From Pseudomonadota bacterium (lineage in GTDB: Bacteria; Pseudomonadota; Gammaproteobacteria; Burkholderiales; Ferrovaceae), in NCBI GenBank assembly GCA_021832305.1, contig JAKBLB010000005.1, positions 58,702 through 122,701 on the forward strand: a stretch of DNA of 64,000 nt, read 5' to 3'. A program made the position numbers and the translations under genes. Position 1 is the first letter of the stretch. Every line of letters starts with the position of its first letter. The notes beneath the pieces were generated by a model. The model saw only the letters and a list, made by a program, of their open reading frames with translations. It did no database searches and was not told the origin of the DNA. Positions 42,474-51,424 of this stretch are shown here, in pieces.

Positions 42474-43358
42474 TCAGGAGGATCGATTCGTTTGACCCTG
42501 AGTTTCGCCGAGAAAGGATTCGAAGGCTGCACGCGCCGGACTGACCGGTCGTCCTTTCAGGGAGATCTTGCTGAGAGGACGTTGCAGGTCTCCTTGCAAC
42601 CAGGGGATGCAGGTCAACTCTCCCTGCTCGAGATGATGGGCCGCCATGATTGCAGGGACGATAGCAACACCGACTCCCGCAACGACCATCTGAACGGCCG
42701 CCTGGTTGCTTTGCACGATGATCTGTCGGGCAGGAACGATCCCCAGATGCGCCAGAGTTTCCGCTACCACCCGTGCCGTACCGGATCCTTCTTCACGCAG
42801 AATCCAACGGCAATGCTCGAGATGTTCCCGTTCCACTCCCGGCTTCGTCACCAGAAGCAGAGGTTCGTTATGCCACAATTCACAATTCAAGCGTTCCTCA
42901 TCCACCGGCCCCTCCACCAACGCCAGTTCTACCCAGCCTTCCAGTACCTGATGTACCATGGCTTCCGTATTCCCGCTACTCACCCGAATATCCATTTGCG
43001 GATGGCGCTCCAGAAAAATGGCCAGATCCCGTCCCAGCCAATAGGCGGCAATGGTCGTGCTGGCGCCGATATGCAAACAGCCCTTGCGTAATCCGCGCCG
43101 CTCCTCAATATCCTGCAATGCCGCCTGCTCCAGTGCAAAGATGGAACGGGCATGAGAGAACAAGGACACGCCCGCCTGGGTCAGTTTGACCTGTCGCGAA
43201 GTTCGTTCCAGCAGTGCAACGCCCAGAACTTCCTCGAGGCTGCTGACCGCCTTGGAAATGGCGGGCTGAGTGAGGTGCAGGTACTCTGCTGCCCCCGTGA
43301 AACTGCCGGTGCGGGCAACTTCTGCAAACGCTCTCAAATGATGGAAGTTCAGTTTCAT
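42474..43358 (-). CDS. LysR-family regulator, YeiE/CysL-like
   Basis: LysR-type transcription factor (294 aa): an N-terminal winged helix-turn-helix (LNFHHLRAFAEVARTGSFTG and LHLTQPAISKAVSSLEE, overlapping in part) and a C-terminal effector domain beginning GCLHIGASTTIAAYWLG. The GASTTIA feature resembles YeiE and CysL, regulators of sulfite reduction, rather than CbbR. ATG 43356-43358 gives the normal N-terminus. With tusA and the SUMT fusion it suggests a sulfite/siroheme regulon. Its own target cannot be shown from the window. Confidence 0.88.
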   Translation of the reverse strand: MKLNFHHLRAFAEVARTGSFTGAAEYLHLTQPAISKAVSSLEEVLGVALLERTSRQVKLTQAGVSLFSHARSIFALEQAALQDIEERRGLRKGCLHIGASTTIAAYWLGRDLAIFLERHPQMDIRVSSGNTEAMVHQVLEGWVELALVEGPVDEERLNCELWHNEPLLLVTKPGVEREHLEHCRWILREEGSGTARVVAETLAHLGIVPARQIIVQSNQAAVQMVVAGVGVAIVPAIMAAHHLEQGELTCIPWLQGDLQRPLSKISLKGRPVSPARAAFESFLGETQGQTNRSS

Positions 43359-43409
43359 GGATGAGGATACCGCCAAGCACTCAATAATAAGGATCATCCC
43401 CTCGTAAAA

Positions 43410-44120
43410 TCAGGGGCAATGAACGTCTATCCTCGGCCCCCAAAGGATGCCGGTCCGGGTAGGTTCAACCCCGTAAGCCAACACTTCCACGCCGTCACGC
43501 ATCACCGCGCGCAGTAACCGACCATAGGCCGGATCGATCGCATCCGCAGGGCGCACCACGCGAATATCCGAGCGTTGGACACAGAACAGCAGCACCGCGC
43601 GCGCGCCCTCGTGCACCACACAGTCTCGCAATTCCTCCAAATGTTTCAAAGCCCGTTGACTGACCGCATCAGGAAATAATCCGATGCCCGGTTCAAGACT
43701 GGTAGTCACACTTTTGACTTCGAGATAACAGATCGATTTTCCCTGATCCTCAAGTAACCAATCGATCCGACTGCGCTGTTGCCCATAGGGTACCTCCGGA
43801 CGATGGCGAGCATAGCCGGATACTTCCCTGATCGCTCCCTGTTTCAATGCCTCCCCCACCAATGCATTGGCCCGGTGCGTATTCACCCCGACCCAAACCG
43901 TGCCGACCTGAATCTGTTCGAGGGTATAAGGACAACGACGGGTGGTATCGCTCGAGCGACTCAGGCGAGCGCCCTGCCCCACTTCCAGACACCCCAGCAA
44001 ACTGCCGGTATTGGGTACATGGGCGGTAATGATTTCTCCGGCACCGAGTTCGATATCCGCCAGAAAACGCTGGTAGCGCCGCAACAGGCGCCCCTCGCTC
44101 AGGGATTCGGCGTAATCCAC
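43410..44120 (-). CDS. sfsA: SfsA family protein
   Basis: A 236-aa SfsA homologue with a nuclease-like fold. Recognisable parts are EIITAHVPNTGSLLGCL, the substrate loop of acidic residues in SRIDWLL, and the CYLEVKSVT block. Originally linked to sugar fermentation stimulation and maltose genes, its real role is unclear; a DNA-binding or nuclease role has been suggested from the fold. It is 3 bp after the pirin gene. Confidence 0.9.
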   Translation of the reverse strand: MDYAESLSEGRLLRRYQRFLADIELGAGEIITAHVPNTGSLLGCLEVGQGARLSRSSDTTRRCPYTLEQIQVGTVWVGVNTHRANALVGEALKQGAIREVSGYARHRPEVPYGQQRSRIDWLLEDQGKSICYLEVKSVTTSLEPGIGLFPDAVSQRALKHLEELRDCVVHEGARAVLLFCVQRSDIRVVRPADAIDPAYGRLLRAVMRDGVEVLAYGVEPTRTGILWGPRIDVHCP

Positions 44121-44123
44121 GAA

Positions 44124-44822
44124 TCAGGGCAAATCGAATAAAAGGAATTCCGTTTGTCCCGGAGTTCCCATGGCAATCTGATTCTGCCGGGCAATGCGTA
44201 ATCCATCGCCTTCCCGCAAAGGGTGCCCATCCACGATCAACTCGCCAGTGGCCACCTGCAAGTAGCCCCTGCGCCCTGGAGCAAAATCGTACACCAGAGT
44301 ATCATCCGCCCCCAATATCGAGGCGTACATCCGGACATCCTGATGGACCGTCAGGGACCCATCGCGCCCGTCCGGGGAAGCAATGAGACAGAACCGCCCG
44401 TGTCGTTCTTCAGGCGAAAAAATTTTCTGTTCATATTCAGGGGTGCGTCCGCGCCGGTCAGGCAAGATCCATATCTGCAACAGATGAACAGGAGCGGAGT
44501 CCGACGGGTTGAATTCGCTGTGGGTGATACCGCTGCCTGCGGTCATTCTCTGCACCTCTCCGGCCTTGATCACCGATCCGTTCCCCATGCTGTCCCGGTG
44601 TTCCAGACTGCCCTCGAGAAGGTAGGTAATGATCTCCATATCCTGATGAGGGTGCGTACCGAAACCACTGTTCGGTGCAATCCGATCATCATTCAGGACC
44701 CGCAGAACGCTGTAGTGCATGTGCGCTGGGTCATGGTAATCCGCGAAGGAAAACGAATGCCAGGATTCCAGCCAACCTTGGTGGGCATACCCTCTGTCTT
44801 TGGAACGACGCAATGCCAACAT
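44124..44822 (-). CDS. Pirin family protein (YhhW-like)
   Basis: Bicupin of 232 aa with the pirin signature: metal-binding GFGTHPHQDMEIITYLLEG region, then EVQRMTAGSGITHSEFN. YhhW-type members can oxidise quercetin. The position before sfsA has no evident functional link. The start has a GAGATGAC-type purine run (AAGGAGATGACTC on the minus strand) and is well supported. Confidence 0.9.
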   Translation of the reverse strand: MLALRRSKDRGYAHQGWLESWHSFSFADYHDPAHMHYSVLRVLNDDRIAPNSGFGTHPHQDMEIITYLLEGSLEHRDSMGNGSVIKAGEVQRMTAGSGITHSEFNPSDSAPVHLLQIWILPDRRGRTPEYEQKIFSPEERHGRFCLIASPDGRDGSLTVHQDVRMYASILGADDTLVYDFAPGRRGYLQVATGELIVDGHPLREGDGLRIARQNQIAMGTPGQTEFLLFDLP

Positions 44823-44894
44823 GAGTCATCTCCTTGAAACGGAATCTGTTGCACCGATCCCATGGGCAGAAGATGGGGGCAATAAAAGCCGGAA

Positions 44895-46166
44895 TCAAGC
44901 CCCGCCTTCACGCCGGGGAATCAGGTCATCCAGCCATTCCACCCAATGCCGGACGGGAGTCGTCTCATCCTTGGCCAGATGAATCTGACAACCAATATTG
45001 GCGCTCAGGATGACCTCCGGTTTGCCGACTTTGAGGGCCGCCAGTTTGTTCTTCTTGAGTTGCTCGGATAATTCGGGTTGGAGTATGGAATAGGTTCCGG
45101 CCGAACCACAACAAAGATGCGCATCCTCCACAGAGGTAAGTTCTGCCCCCGCTGATCGCAACAACTGTTCCACGCCCCCACGCAGGCTCAATCCATGCTG
45201 GAGCGAACAGGGTGCATGAAAAGCAATGCGCCCTTTGGACTGGTCAGGATCGATGCCGAGGCTTTTCAAGGTCAATCGTTGTTCATCCGGGGTCACGCCG
45301 ATTTCCCTGGTCAGTACTTCAGAGATATCCTGAGTCAACTCGGCCACCCGGTCGGCCCGTTCCCGATACGCAGGATCATGGCGCAGGGCATGCCCATATT
45401 CGCGCAATTCGACCCCACAGCCCGAAGCCGTGCTGACGATGGCTTCAGCCCCTTGTTCCACGAGAGGCCACCAGGCATCGATATTACGACGCATGGCCTC
45501 CAGCGCTTTTTCTTCATCTCCCAGGTGGTGAGCCAGGGCCCCACAGCACCCCGCATTGGGCGCCACCATGCCCGAAATACCTAATCGATCCAGCAGGCGT
45601 TGTGCCGCGCCCTGAGTCGCCGGGGTCAAAGCCGGTTGAACACAACCCGCCAAAAATATCACGTGCCTGGCATGGCGGACGGGGGGAATCCAACCAGCTT
45701 CCTGACGCTCGGGAATGGCGGAACGCCAGCGCTCGGGAAGTAGAGGACGCGCCATGCGGCCCATATTCAGCACGGTTTGAAACAGTACCGGTTTGGGCAG
45801 TACGGTCTTGAGCAAGGTACGGACCACCCGTTGTCCCAATGGACGAGGTACGGATTTTTCCACCCACTGGCGTCCTTCTTCCAGCAAATGGGCGTATTCC
45901 ACTCCGGACGGGCAGGTGGTCTCGCAGGAACGACAGGTCAGGCAGCGGTCGAGATGAAGGCGCGTTTCCTTTCCGTCAGCCTTGCCTTCCATGAGGGCCT
46001 TGATCAGGTAGATCCGACCCCGCGGACTATCTCGTTCATCCCCCAGTAACTGATAGGTCGGACAGGTGGCCAGGCAAAATCCGCAATGCACGCAGGAACG
46101 AAGGATACCTTCAATGGAAGTTGCCGCAGGTAAGGCACGGGTTTTTTCGTCGAGATGCGTTTCCAT
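44895..46166 (-). CDS. glcF: Glycolate dehydrogenase iron-sulfur subunit
   Basis: Two-4Fe-4S electron-transfer subunit of glycolate dehydrogenase (423 aa). The clusters lie in CVHCGFCLATCPTY and CLTCRSCETTCPSG. The rest has two CCG-type (Cys-rich) domains, seen in APNAGCCGALAHHLG and AHLCCGSAGTYS. It is the third gene of glcD-glcE-glcF and completes the enzyme oxidising glycolate to glyoxylate with electrons to quinone. In an autotroph this recovers phosphoglycolate lost by Rubisco oxygenation, an inference here. Confidence 0.93.
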   Translation of the reverse strand: METHLDEKTRALPAATSIEGILRSCVHCGFCLATCPTYQLLGDERDSPRGRIYLIKALMEGKADGKETRLHLDRCLTCRSCETTCPSGVEYAHLLEEGRQWVEKSVPRPLGQRVVRTLLKTVLPKPVLFQTVLNMGRMARPLLPERWRSAIPERQEAGWIPPVRHARHVIFLAGCVQPALTPATQGAAQRLLDRLGISGMVAPNAGCCGALAHHLGDEEKALEAMRRNIDAWWPLVEQGAEAIVSTASGCGVELREYGHALRHDPAYRERADRVAELTQDISEVLTREIGVTPDEQRLTLKSLGIDPDQSKGRIAFHAPCSLQHGLSLRGGVEQLLRSAGAELTSVEDAHLCCGSAGTYSILQPELSEQLKKNKLAALKVGKPEVILSANIGCQIHLAKDETTPVRHWVEWLDDLIPRREGGA

Positions 46167-46170
46167 GGCC

Positions 46171-47232
46171 TTATCCTTCCAGAAAACCGGGTAACCCGGG
46201 ATTCAGGATTCCCGCCGGATCGAAAACTTTCTTGAGGTTGCGGTGAAGGGCAAGAAGTGCGCCTGCGGGAGGCTCGGGGAAAGGACGAGCCGGATCACCG
46301 CCGTGCCATTGTTGGGCATGCCCGCCGGCCTCCCGCGCCATGGCATGAACCTGGGCGTGACCATGATCGCAGGCGACCCAGCGCAGTCCCCCTCCCCATT
46401 CCACCAACGTTTGACCCGACAGACCCAGCGGACCTGTGGTCGGTCGCACGGCCATCCGCCAGATCGGCTTGGGGGTCATGAAAAAATCCAGTTGTTGTTC
46501 GCGCAAGCCCATCCACCACCCTTTCCCTTCCAGGACTTCTTTCCCCCCCAAATGGACTGCGGCGGATTCCAGCGCCTTGCGTGGACCTTCCAGACGCACG
46601 CGCAGGCGCCCCTGAAAGTAACTGGATGCCGTGATCGGCCAGGGCTGCCCCGCCCATTCATTCATCCGTTGCAAGGCCTGGGCCTCCGAGAGACTCCACT
46701 CCAAAGTCAGTTGAGAGGGAGCGCGGGGAATGACCTTCAAGGTCACCTCTGTCAATACGCCCAAGGCACCCCAGGCCCCCACCATCAGACGAGAAACATC
46801 AAAACCCGCCACATTCTTGATGACGCGTCCCCCAAAGGACAAATCTCGCCCCTGACCATCGATCATGCGAACGCCCAGCACAAAATCCCTGACGGCACCC
46901 TGGGCCATGCGGCGCGGGCCCGACAATCCGGCAGCCACCATCCCGCCCACCGTGGCCTGCAGTCCGAGATGAGGAGGCTCGAAGGCCAGCATCTGGCCGT
47001 TTTCCTCGAGCAGGCGTTCCAGCGTAATCAGGAGCGTTCCGGCTCGTACCGTGACGACCAGTTCACTCGGTTCATACTCCACGATCCCAGTATACAGACG
47101 CAGATCCAGCACCTCAGGAGCAGCGGAGCATACCAGGAAGGATTTGCTACCGCCCCCGCGGATGCGCAGGGGCCGTTTGGCTTCATAGGCCTGCCGAACC
47201 TGGATACAAAGGGGTTCCAACTCGCCGTGCAT
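46171..47232 (-). CDS. glcE: Glycolate dehydrogenase FAD-binding subunit GlcE
   Basis: FAD-linked oxidase, the smaller flavin subunit (353 aa). The FAD-PCMH domain shows PLRIRGGGSKSFL and GLQATVGGMVAAGLSGP. The true ATG is at 47230-47232, two bases after the glcD stop; an upstream TTG overlapping glcD is less likely. It is 4 bp from glcF. Confidence 0.91.
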   Translation of the reverse strand: MHGELEPLCIQVRQAYEAKRPLRIRGGGSKSFLVCSAAPEVLDLRLYTGIVEYEPSELVVTVRAGTLLITLERLLEENGQMLAFEPPHLGLQATVGGMVAAGLSGPRRMAQGAVRDFVLGVRMIDGQGRDLSFGGRVIKNVAGFDVSRLMVGAWGALGVLTEVTLKVIPRAPSQLTLEWSLSEAQALQRMNEWAGQPWPITASSYFQGRLRVRLEGPRKALESAAVHLGGKEVLEGKGWWMGLREQQLDFFMTPKPIWRMAVRPTTGPLGLSGQTLVEWGGGLRWVACDHGHAQVHAMAREAGGHAQQWHGGDPARPFPEPPAGALLALHRNLKKVFDPAGILNPGLPGFLEG

Positions 47233-47234
47233 GA

Positions 47235-48707
47235 TCAAAACCGGGGGAGTTCAGGATGGGGCAACTGGTTGTGGTGGACATGCATCCGCCCCCCTTCGGC
47301 ACACCGCTGCAAGGTCGGAATCGCTTTACCGGGATTCAATAATCCCTCAGGATCGAAAGCCGCCTTGATCCCATGAAACACCGCTATTTCATCCTCTCCA
47401 AACTGAACACACATCTGATTGATTTTTTCCACGCCCACGCCATGCTCTCCCGTGATGGTTCCTCCGACTTCCACGCAGAGTTCCAGAATCCGTCCCGCCA
47501 ACTCTTCCGTTTTATGAAACTGGCCGGGAACCCCTGCATCATACAGGATGAGAGGATGCAGGTTGCCGTCCCCTGCATGAAACACATTCGCCACTTCAAG
47601 CCCATATTTCAGGGACCAATCGGCGATCAGGCGCAATACTTCCCCCAGGCGACGACGCGGAATGGTCCCGTCGATACAGTAGTAATCTGGAGCCAAACGC
47701 CCCACTGCCGGAAACGCGGCCTTGCGCCCGGCCCAGAAGCGCAATCGTTCTGCTTCGTCCCGGGCAACTCTGAGTTCCGTGGCCCCATTTTCCTCGAGAA
47801 TGGTTTTCATGCGCGCCAGTTCGTCCTCGACCACTTCCGGCATCCCATCGGATTCGCAAAGCAGCACGGCGGCCGCTTCCACCGGATAGCCCGCATGAAC
47901 GAAATCCTCTGCCGCACGAGTGGCCAATGAATCCATCATTTCCAGTCCGGCCGGAATGATCCCCGCCGCAATCATGCGTGCCACGGCATCGCCGGCCTGC
48001 TCCACCGTGTCGAACGATGCCATGATCACCTTTGAAACCATTGGCTTGGGAATGACTTTCACAGTCACTTCCGTAACGATCGCCAGCAATCCCTCACTCC
48101 CCGTCAGCAGGGCCATGAAGTCGAACCCCGCGCTATCGGGGGCTTCCGAACCGATTTCCACCACCTCCCCCGTCAGGGTCAGAACCCGGAGACGCAGAAT
48201 ATTATGCAGCGTCAAACCGTATTTCAGGCAATGTACCCCGCCCGAATTTTCGGCGACATTCCCCCCGATACTACAGGCAATCTGGGAGGAAGGATCAGGC
48301 GCATAATAAAGTCCATGAGCGTCTACCGCTTGAGTGATGGCCAAGTTGCGTACGCCGGGCTGAACCCGTACCGTTCGTGCCAGAGGGTCGACCTGCACGA
48401 TGTTCCTGAGCCGTGCCAACGAAAGCAGAACCCCACGTTCGTGGGGCAAAGCCCCTCCCGAAAGCCCTGTCCCCGCCCCTCGTGCAACCACTGGAATACG
48501 TTGGGCGTGGCAATAGCGCAGAACGGCCTGTACTTCCTTTTCCGTGGCTGGCAACACGACCACATGGGGCATCTGTCGGTAGGCCGATAACCCATCGGTT
48601 TCATAGGGACGTTTGGACTCGGGTGTCGTCAGGATGGCCGATTCCGGCAACCATTGACGCAGAGCCTGACCGATCTCCAACTCACTGGGAATTTCTGACT
48701 TGTCCAT
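47235..48707 (-). CDS. glcD: Glycolate dehydrogenase FAD-binding subunit GlcD
   Basis: Catalytic flavin subunit (490 aa). The FAD-PCMH domain has PVVARGAGTGLSGGALP and GGNVAENSGGVHCLKYG; the C-terminal FAD-linked domain ends in VGGTITGEHGVGVEK. It is first in glcD-E-F, and transcription should begin in the 74-bp gap after the DUF167 gene. No specific regulator such as GlcC is seen in the window. Confidence 0.94.
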   Translation of the reverse strand: MDKSEIPSELEIGQALRQWLPESAILTTPESKRPYETDGLSAYRQMPHVVVLPATEKEVQAVLRYCHAQRIPVVARGAGTGLSGGALPHERGVLLSLARLRNIVQVDPLARTVRVQPGVRNLAITQAVDAHGLYYAPDPSSQIACSIGGNVAENSGGVHCLKYGLTLHNILRLRVLTLTGEVVEIGSEAPDSAGFDFMALLTGSEGLLAIVTEVTVKVIPKPMVSKVIMASFDTVEQAGDAVARMIAAGIIPAGLEMMDSLATRAAEDFVHAGYPVEAAAVLLCESDGMPEVVEDELARMKTILEENGATELRVARDEAERLRFWAGRKAAFPAVGRLAPDYYCIDGTIPRRRLGEVLRLIADWSLKYGLEVANVFHAGDGNLHPLILYDAGVPGQFHKTEELAGRILELCVEVGGTITGEHGVGVEKINQMCVQFGEDEIAVFHGIKAAFDPEGLLNPGKAIPTLQRCAEGGRMHVHHNQLPHPELPRF

Positions 48708-48781
48708 GGAATGAATCAGTTCTCCCGGAGGGATCGATGGGTATCCGAATATCGAAAAGACATGAAACTCATAACGTAATA

Positions 48782-49087
48782 CTATGAATCAGTAGATAAT
48801 ATTTTCATTGGATCAACCATGCCCAAGCCATACAGGGCCACCCGTTTATGCCTTCCGGTCAAGCCGCTGCGCAACTCCACGGCATCCAGGGAAAGTTGAA
48901 ACTGCTCTGCCAGAAAGCGACGAAGAACCTGGTTGGCCCGTCCGTCCACGGGCGGGGCAGCCAAACGAATCTTGAGGGCGTCCCCATGCTTTCCGACCAC
49001 TTCGGTCCGACTGGCACCCGGTTGAATGTGCAGGGTCAATACCCATGCCCCGGTTTTTGATTCGCGTCGACAGAATTCCATACTCAC
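48782..49087 (-). CDS. DUF167 family protein (YggU-like)
   Basis: A 101-aa protein of the small conserved DUF167 family, with [20 protein letters not shown] and [20 protein letters not shown] as the family signature. Role unknown in general. Its start overlaps the RhlE stop by 4 bp, so the two are translationally coupled. Confidence 0.9.
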   Translation of the reverse strand: MSMEFCRRESKTGAWVLTLHIQPGASRTEVVGKHGDALKIRLAAPPVDGRANQVLRRFLAEQFQLSLDAVELRSGLTGRHKRVALYGLGMVDPMKILSTDS

Positions 49088-50502
49088 GGCGATTTCTTCA
49101 GCAAACCTCCCAACAAAGCCGGAATTTCACGATGCTTCTTGATGCCAGGCGGGCCCAGGGGTGGACGACTGAAGTGATGATGCGAATATACGGACCGTGG
49201 AGACTCTGGAACCGGACGGGGGACCTTGGGTTCACCGATGACTTTCTCCGGCATAGTTGCCGCTTCCGGCTGGTGCATGACATGACGACGATCCGCCCGC
49301 GAACGACCATCGGTTTCCCGGGGAGGGCGCCGTTCCACAGCGCGCTGCACGGGTTGTTCGATAACCTCAAAATTCACGGGGACTTCTTCGCGAATGGCCT
49401 GCTTGATCAACGTCTCGATAGCCTGCCGTTCACGACTTTCCTCCGGACTGACCAGGGAAATGGCACAACCTTGACTGCCCGCCCGGCCGGTCCGACCAAT
49501 GCGGTGCACATAATCCTCCGGCACATGAGGCAGTTCAAAATTGACGACAAAGGGCAATTGATCTATGTCCAATCCCCGCGCCGCAATGTCCGTGGCCACA
49601 AGAATGGAGACTTCTCCCGCCTTGAACTGTTCCAGGCTGCGCGTACGATGGGACTGGGTTTTGTCGCTATGAATGGCTGCCGCAGGAATCCGCTCTTTTT
49701 CCAGTTGGGCGCACAACCGATTGGCCCCATGCTTGGTACGCGTGAACACGATGGCCTGAGGGATGGGCAGCGTTCGAATCAAATGGGTCAACAGCGCCCG
49801 TTTACGCTCCGCTTCCACCGGATAGATGAGTTGGGTAATGCCCTCCGCCGTGGTATTGGAGCGCGCCACTTCCACGGTTGCCGGGTCATTCAGGATCCCC
49901 TTGGACAACTTCCTGATATCTTCAGAAAACGTCGCAGAAAACAGCAAGTTTTGCCGACGTGCCGGCAACAGGGCAATGATCCGTCGGATATCAGGGATGA
50001 AGCCCATATCCAGCATCCGGTCCGCTTCATCCAGCACCAGAATCTCCACCTGAGACAGATTGATGGTTTTTTGCTGGACATGATCCAGCAAACGTCCCGG
50101 AGTCGCCACCACGATCTCCACGCCCGCCTGCAATGCCTTGACCTGGGGAGGCATGGCCACCCCTCCATAGATCACCGTACTGCGTAAGGCCAGGTAGCGC
50201 CCATAGGTTTTGACGCTTTCCTGCACCTGGGCCGCCAACTCGCGCGTTGGCGTCAGAACCAGACAGCGAATGGGATGGCGCGCCGGCGAAGGACTGGAAC
50301 TGGCCATGGGTTGGAGACGATGCAAAATGGGCAAGGTAAACCCCGCCGTCTTTCCCGTGCCCGTTTGAGCGGCCGCCTGCACATCCTGCCCTGCCAACAC
50401 CAGAGGGATGGCCTGAACTTGAACCGGGGTGGGGGTTGTATACCCTTCGTCCGTAATCGCCCGCAGTAATTCTGGAGAAAGCCCCAAGGATTCAAATGTC
50501 AT
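49084..50502 (-). CDS. rhlE: DEAD-box RNA helicase, RhlE-like
   Basis: ATP-dependent RNA helicase (472 aa). The Q-motif region is [11 protein letters not shown], Walker A is AQTGTGKT, Walker B is [14 protein letters not shown], and motif VI is [10 protein letters not shown]. The C-terminal tail is charged. ATG 50500-50502 is used; a Met three codons upstream (50511) has GGAG only two bases away. A longer frame to 50676 runs antisense into the tmRNA and is rejected. Confidence 0.92.
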   Translation of the reverse strand: MTFESLGLSPELLRAITDEGYTTPTPVQVQAIPLVLAGQDVQAAAQTGTGKTAGFTLPILHRLQPMASSSPSPARHPIRCLVLTPTRELAAQVQESVKTYGRYLALRSTVIYGGVAMPPQVKALQAGVEIVVATPGRLLDHVQQKTINLSQVEILVLDEADRMLDMGFIPDIRRIIALLPARRQNLLFSATFSEDIRKLSKGILNDPATVEVARSNTTAEGITQLIYPVEAERKRALLTHLIRTLPIPQAIVFTRTKHGANRLCAQLEKERIPAAAIHSDKTQSHRTRSLEQFKAGEVSILVATDIAARGLDIDQLPFVVNFELPHVPEDYVHRIGRTGRAGSQGCAISLVSPEESRERQAIETLIKQAIREEVPVNFEVIEQPVQRAVERRPPRETDGRSRADRRHVMHQPEAATMPEKVIGEPKVPRPVPESPRSVYSHHHFSRPPLGPPGIKKHREIPALLGGLLKKSP

Positions 50503-50546
50503 TAATTTCATCACTCCAACAACACATTTCATGAATACAGCAGATG

Positions 50547-50555
50547 TGGCATAAT
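50547..50555 (+). promoter_or_regulatory. Extended -10 promoter for tmRNA
   Basis: The nine bases TGGCATAAT carry a TGn extended -10 with CATAAT. It lies 15 bases upstream of the mature tmRNA 5' end, so the primary transcript would be trimmed at its 5' end. The -35 region is weak (TTTCAT). It is the only promoter-like element in the gap from rhlE. Confidence 0.45.
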
Positions 50556-50570
50556 ACCACGTTCGAGACT

Positions 50571-50936
50571 GGGGGCGACCTGGCTTCGACGGCGGTTGCA
50601 AAGCAATGCAGTGCATACCGAGGACCAGTGACCTCGTAAATCCATCTGGAAACCATATAGTTGCCAACGACGACAACTACGCCCTAGCCGCTTGACGGCT
50701 AGGCCCTGCACCCACTGGTCTCTGGGTGGGAGTTCGGGAAACCGGATGGCAGGGTCATTTACAGAGACTCGTAACCTGATGGGGCTCCTTCATCGGTTCC
50801 TAAACTCAAGGGAGATCGTCCAAGCGAAGTTCGTCGGTTGACGTCGTGCGGATCAAATCCAAAGAGCCTGACTAAGTATGTAGATCTGCTTGTAGAGGAC
50901 TGACGGACGCGGGTTCGATTCCCGCCGCCTCCACCA
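50571..50936 (+). ncRNA. ssrA: tmRNA (ssrA)
   Basis: Transfer-messenger RNA that rescues stalled ribosomes. The 5' end GGGGGCGACC pairs with the 3' CGCCTCC followed by ACCA, giving a tRNA-like acceptor stem with one wobble, and the T-arm GGGTTCGATTCCC is intact. The tag frame starts at the resume codon GCC and encodes [10 protein letters not shown] followed by a stop (50663-50695). The 3' half is the usual target of integrative elements, and the region to its right is mobile. Length 366 nt is normal. Confidence 0.97.
50663..50695 (+). other. tmRNA proteolysis tag reading frame
   Basis: Reads [10 protein letters not shown] then TGA. The ALAA end is the ClpXP/ClpAP recognition signal. It is nested in ssrA and is not a free gene. 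The sequence is the same as the tag reported for Pseudomonas and differs slightly from the E. coli ANDENYALAA. Confidence 0.93.
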
Positions 50937-50943
50937 AAACCTT

Positions 50944-50975
50944 AAAGCCCAACCCTTATCGGTTGGGCTTTTTTT
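50944..50975 (+). terminator. Rho-independent terminator of ssrA
   Basis: AGCCCAACC (50946-50954), a 6-nt loop, GGTTGGGCT (50961-50969), then T7. It begins just 8 bp after the CCA end. Being intact right beside the 3' end means it was either restored by an integrating element or is original; the two cannot be told apart without the second copy. Confidence 0.9.
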
Positions 50976-51115
50976 GCCCGAAACGCCAGTGTTGGCGCGG
51001 TTTCCGGCCTTTCTCTCTTGAGCATGCACCTTCCGAAGTGGCCGTTTCCGGCTCACATTCCGCCGTTTTTCTCTCTCTGTTCTCTGCGGCCCTCTTGGGT
51101 ATTCAAGGCTCGAAG

Positions 51116-51310
51116 TCATTCATCCGCGCGGGTTTGAGGGCTGCGGGTTGTTGTTTTCGTCAGCCCAGCGAGTGCGACCGAGTCTGCGGCAGACACGAAG
51201 AGGCCGCGCCCGAGCCGTACCAGATCGCCGGCGTCGATCAAGCGCTTAAGGTAGACCAACGGGATGCCGGCCGCCTTGAAGTCCTGCGCGCGCGATTCCT
51301 CGCGCTCGGG
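51116..51310 (-). pseudogene. Remnant of AbiEi-type (type IV TA) antitoxin winged helix
   Basis: On the minus strand about 65 codons are open from 51310 to a TGA at 51116-51118, with no start codon at the front. The translation contains FKAAGIPLVYLKRLIDAG and LVRLGRGLFVSA, the winged-helix pattern of the AbiEi N-terminal domain. The next codon upstream is a stop. The remaining C-terminal part of the antitoxin and the AbiEii nucleotidyltransferase toxin are absent, so the type IV toxin-antitoxin system is decayed or cut off by the neighbouring insertion. Confidence 0.65.
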
Positions 51311-51387
51311 TCAGGCTGAGGGCGCGGCCGCGATAATTTTTATGACATTCGGCCATGATGTTATCTGTTATCGACAAAAGAGAATAA

Positions 51388-51424
51388 TTGCAAAATTTCG
51401 ACTGATGTCATATATTTTGTATGA
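51388..51424 (+). promoter_or_regulatory. Promoter with overlapping dyad at the start of the 1355-aa gene
   Basis: TTGCAA (51388-51393), exactly 17 bp, then TATATT (51411-51416). The predicted start is at or within a few bases of the ATG at 51421, and no Shine-Dalgarno precedes either ATG (51421 or 51427). So the mRNA may be leaderless. The dyad TCATA (51408-51412), 7-bp spacer, TATGA (51420-51424) covers the -10 and the start codon, an ideal autorepression site for a protein whose N-terminus is a helix-turn-helix. Confidence 0.55.

Noticed and set aside
50503..50676. N-terminal extension of the RhlE helicase
   Set aside because: Would run antisense through the tmRNA 5' part and has no helicase homology; the Q-motif region begins after the ATG at 50502.
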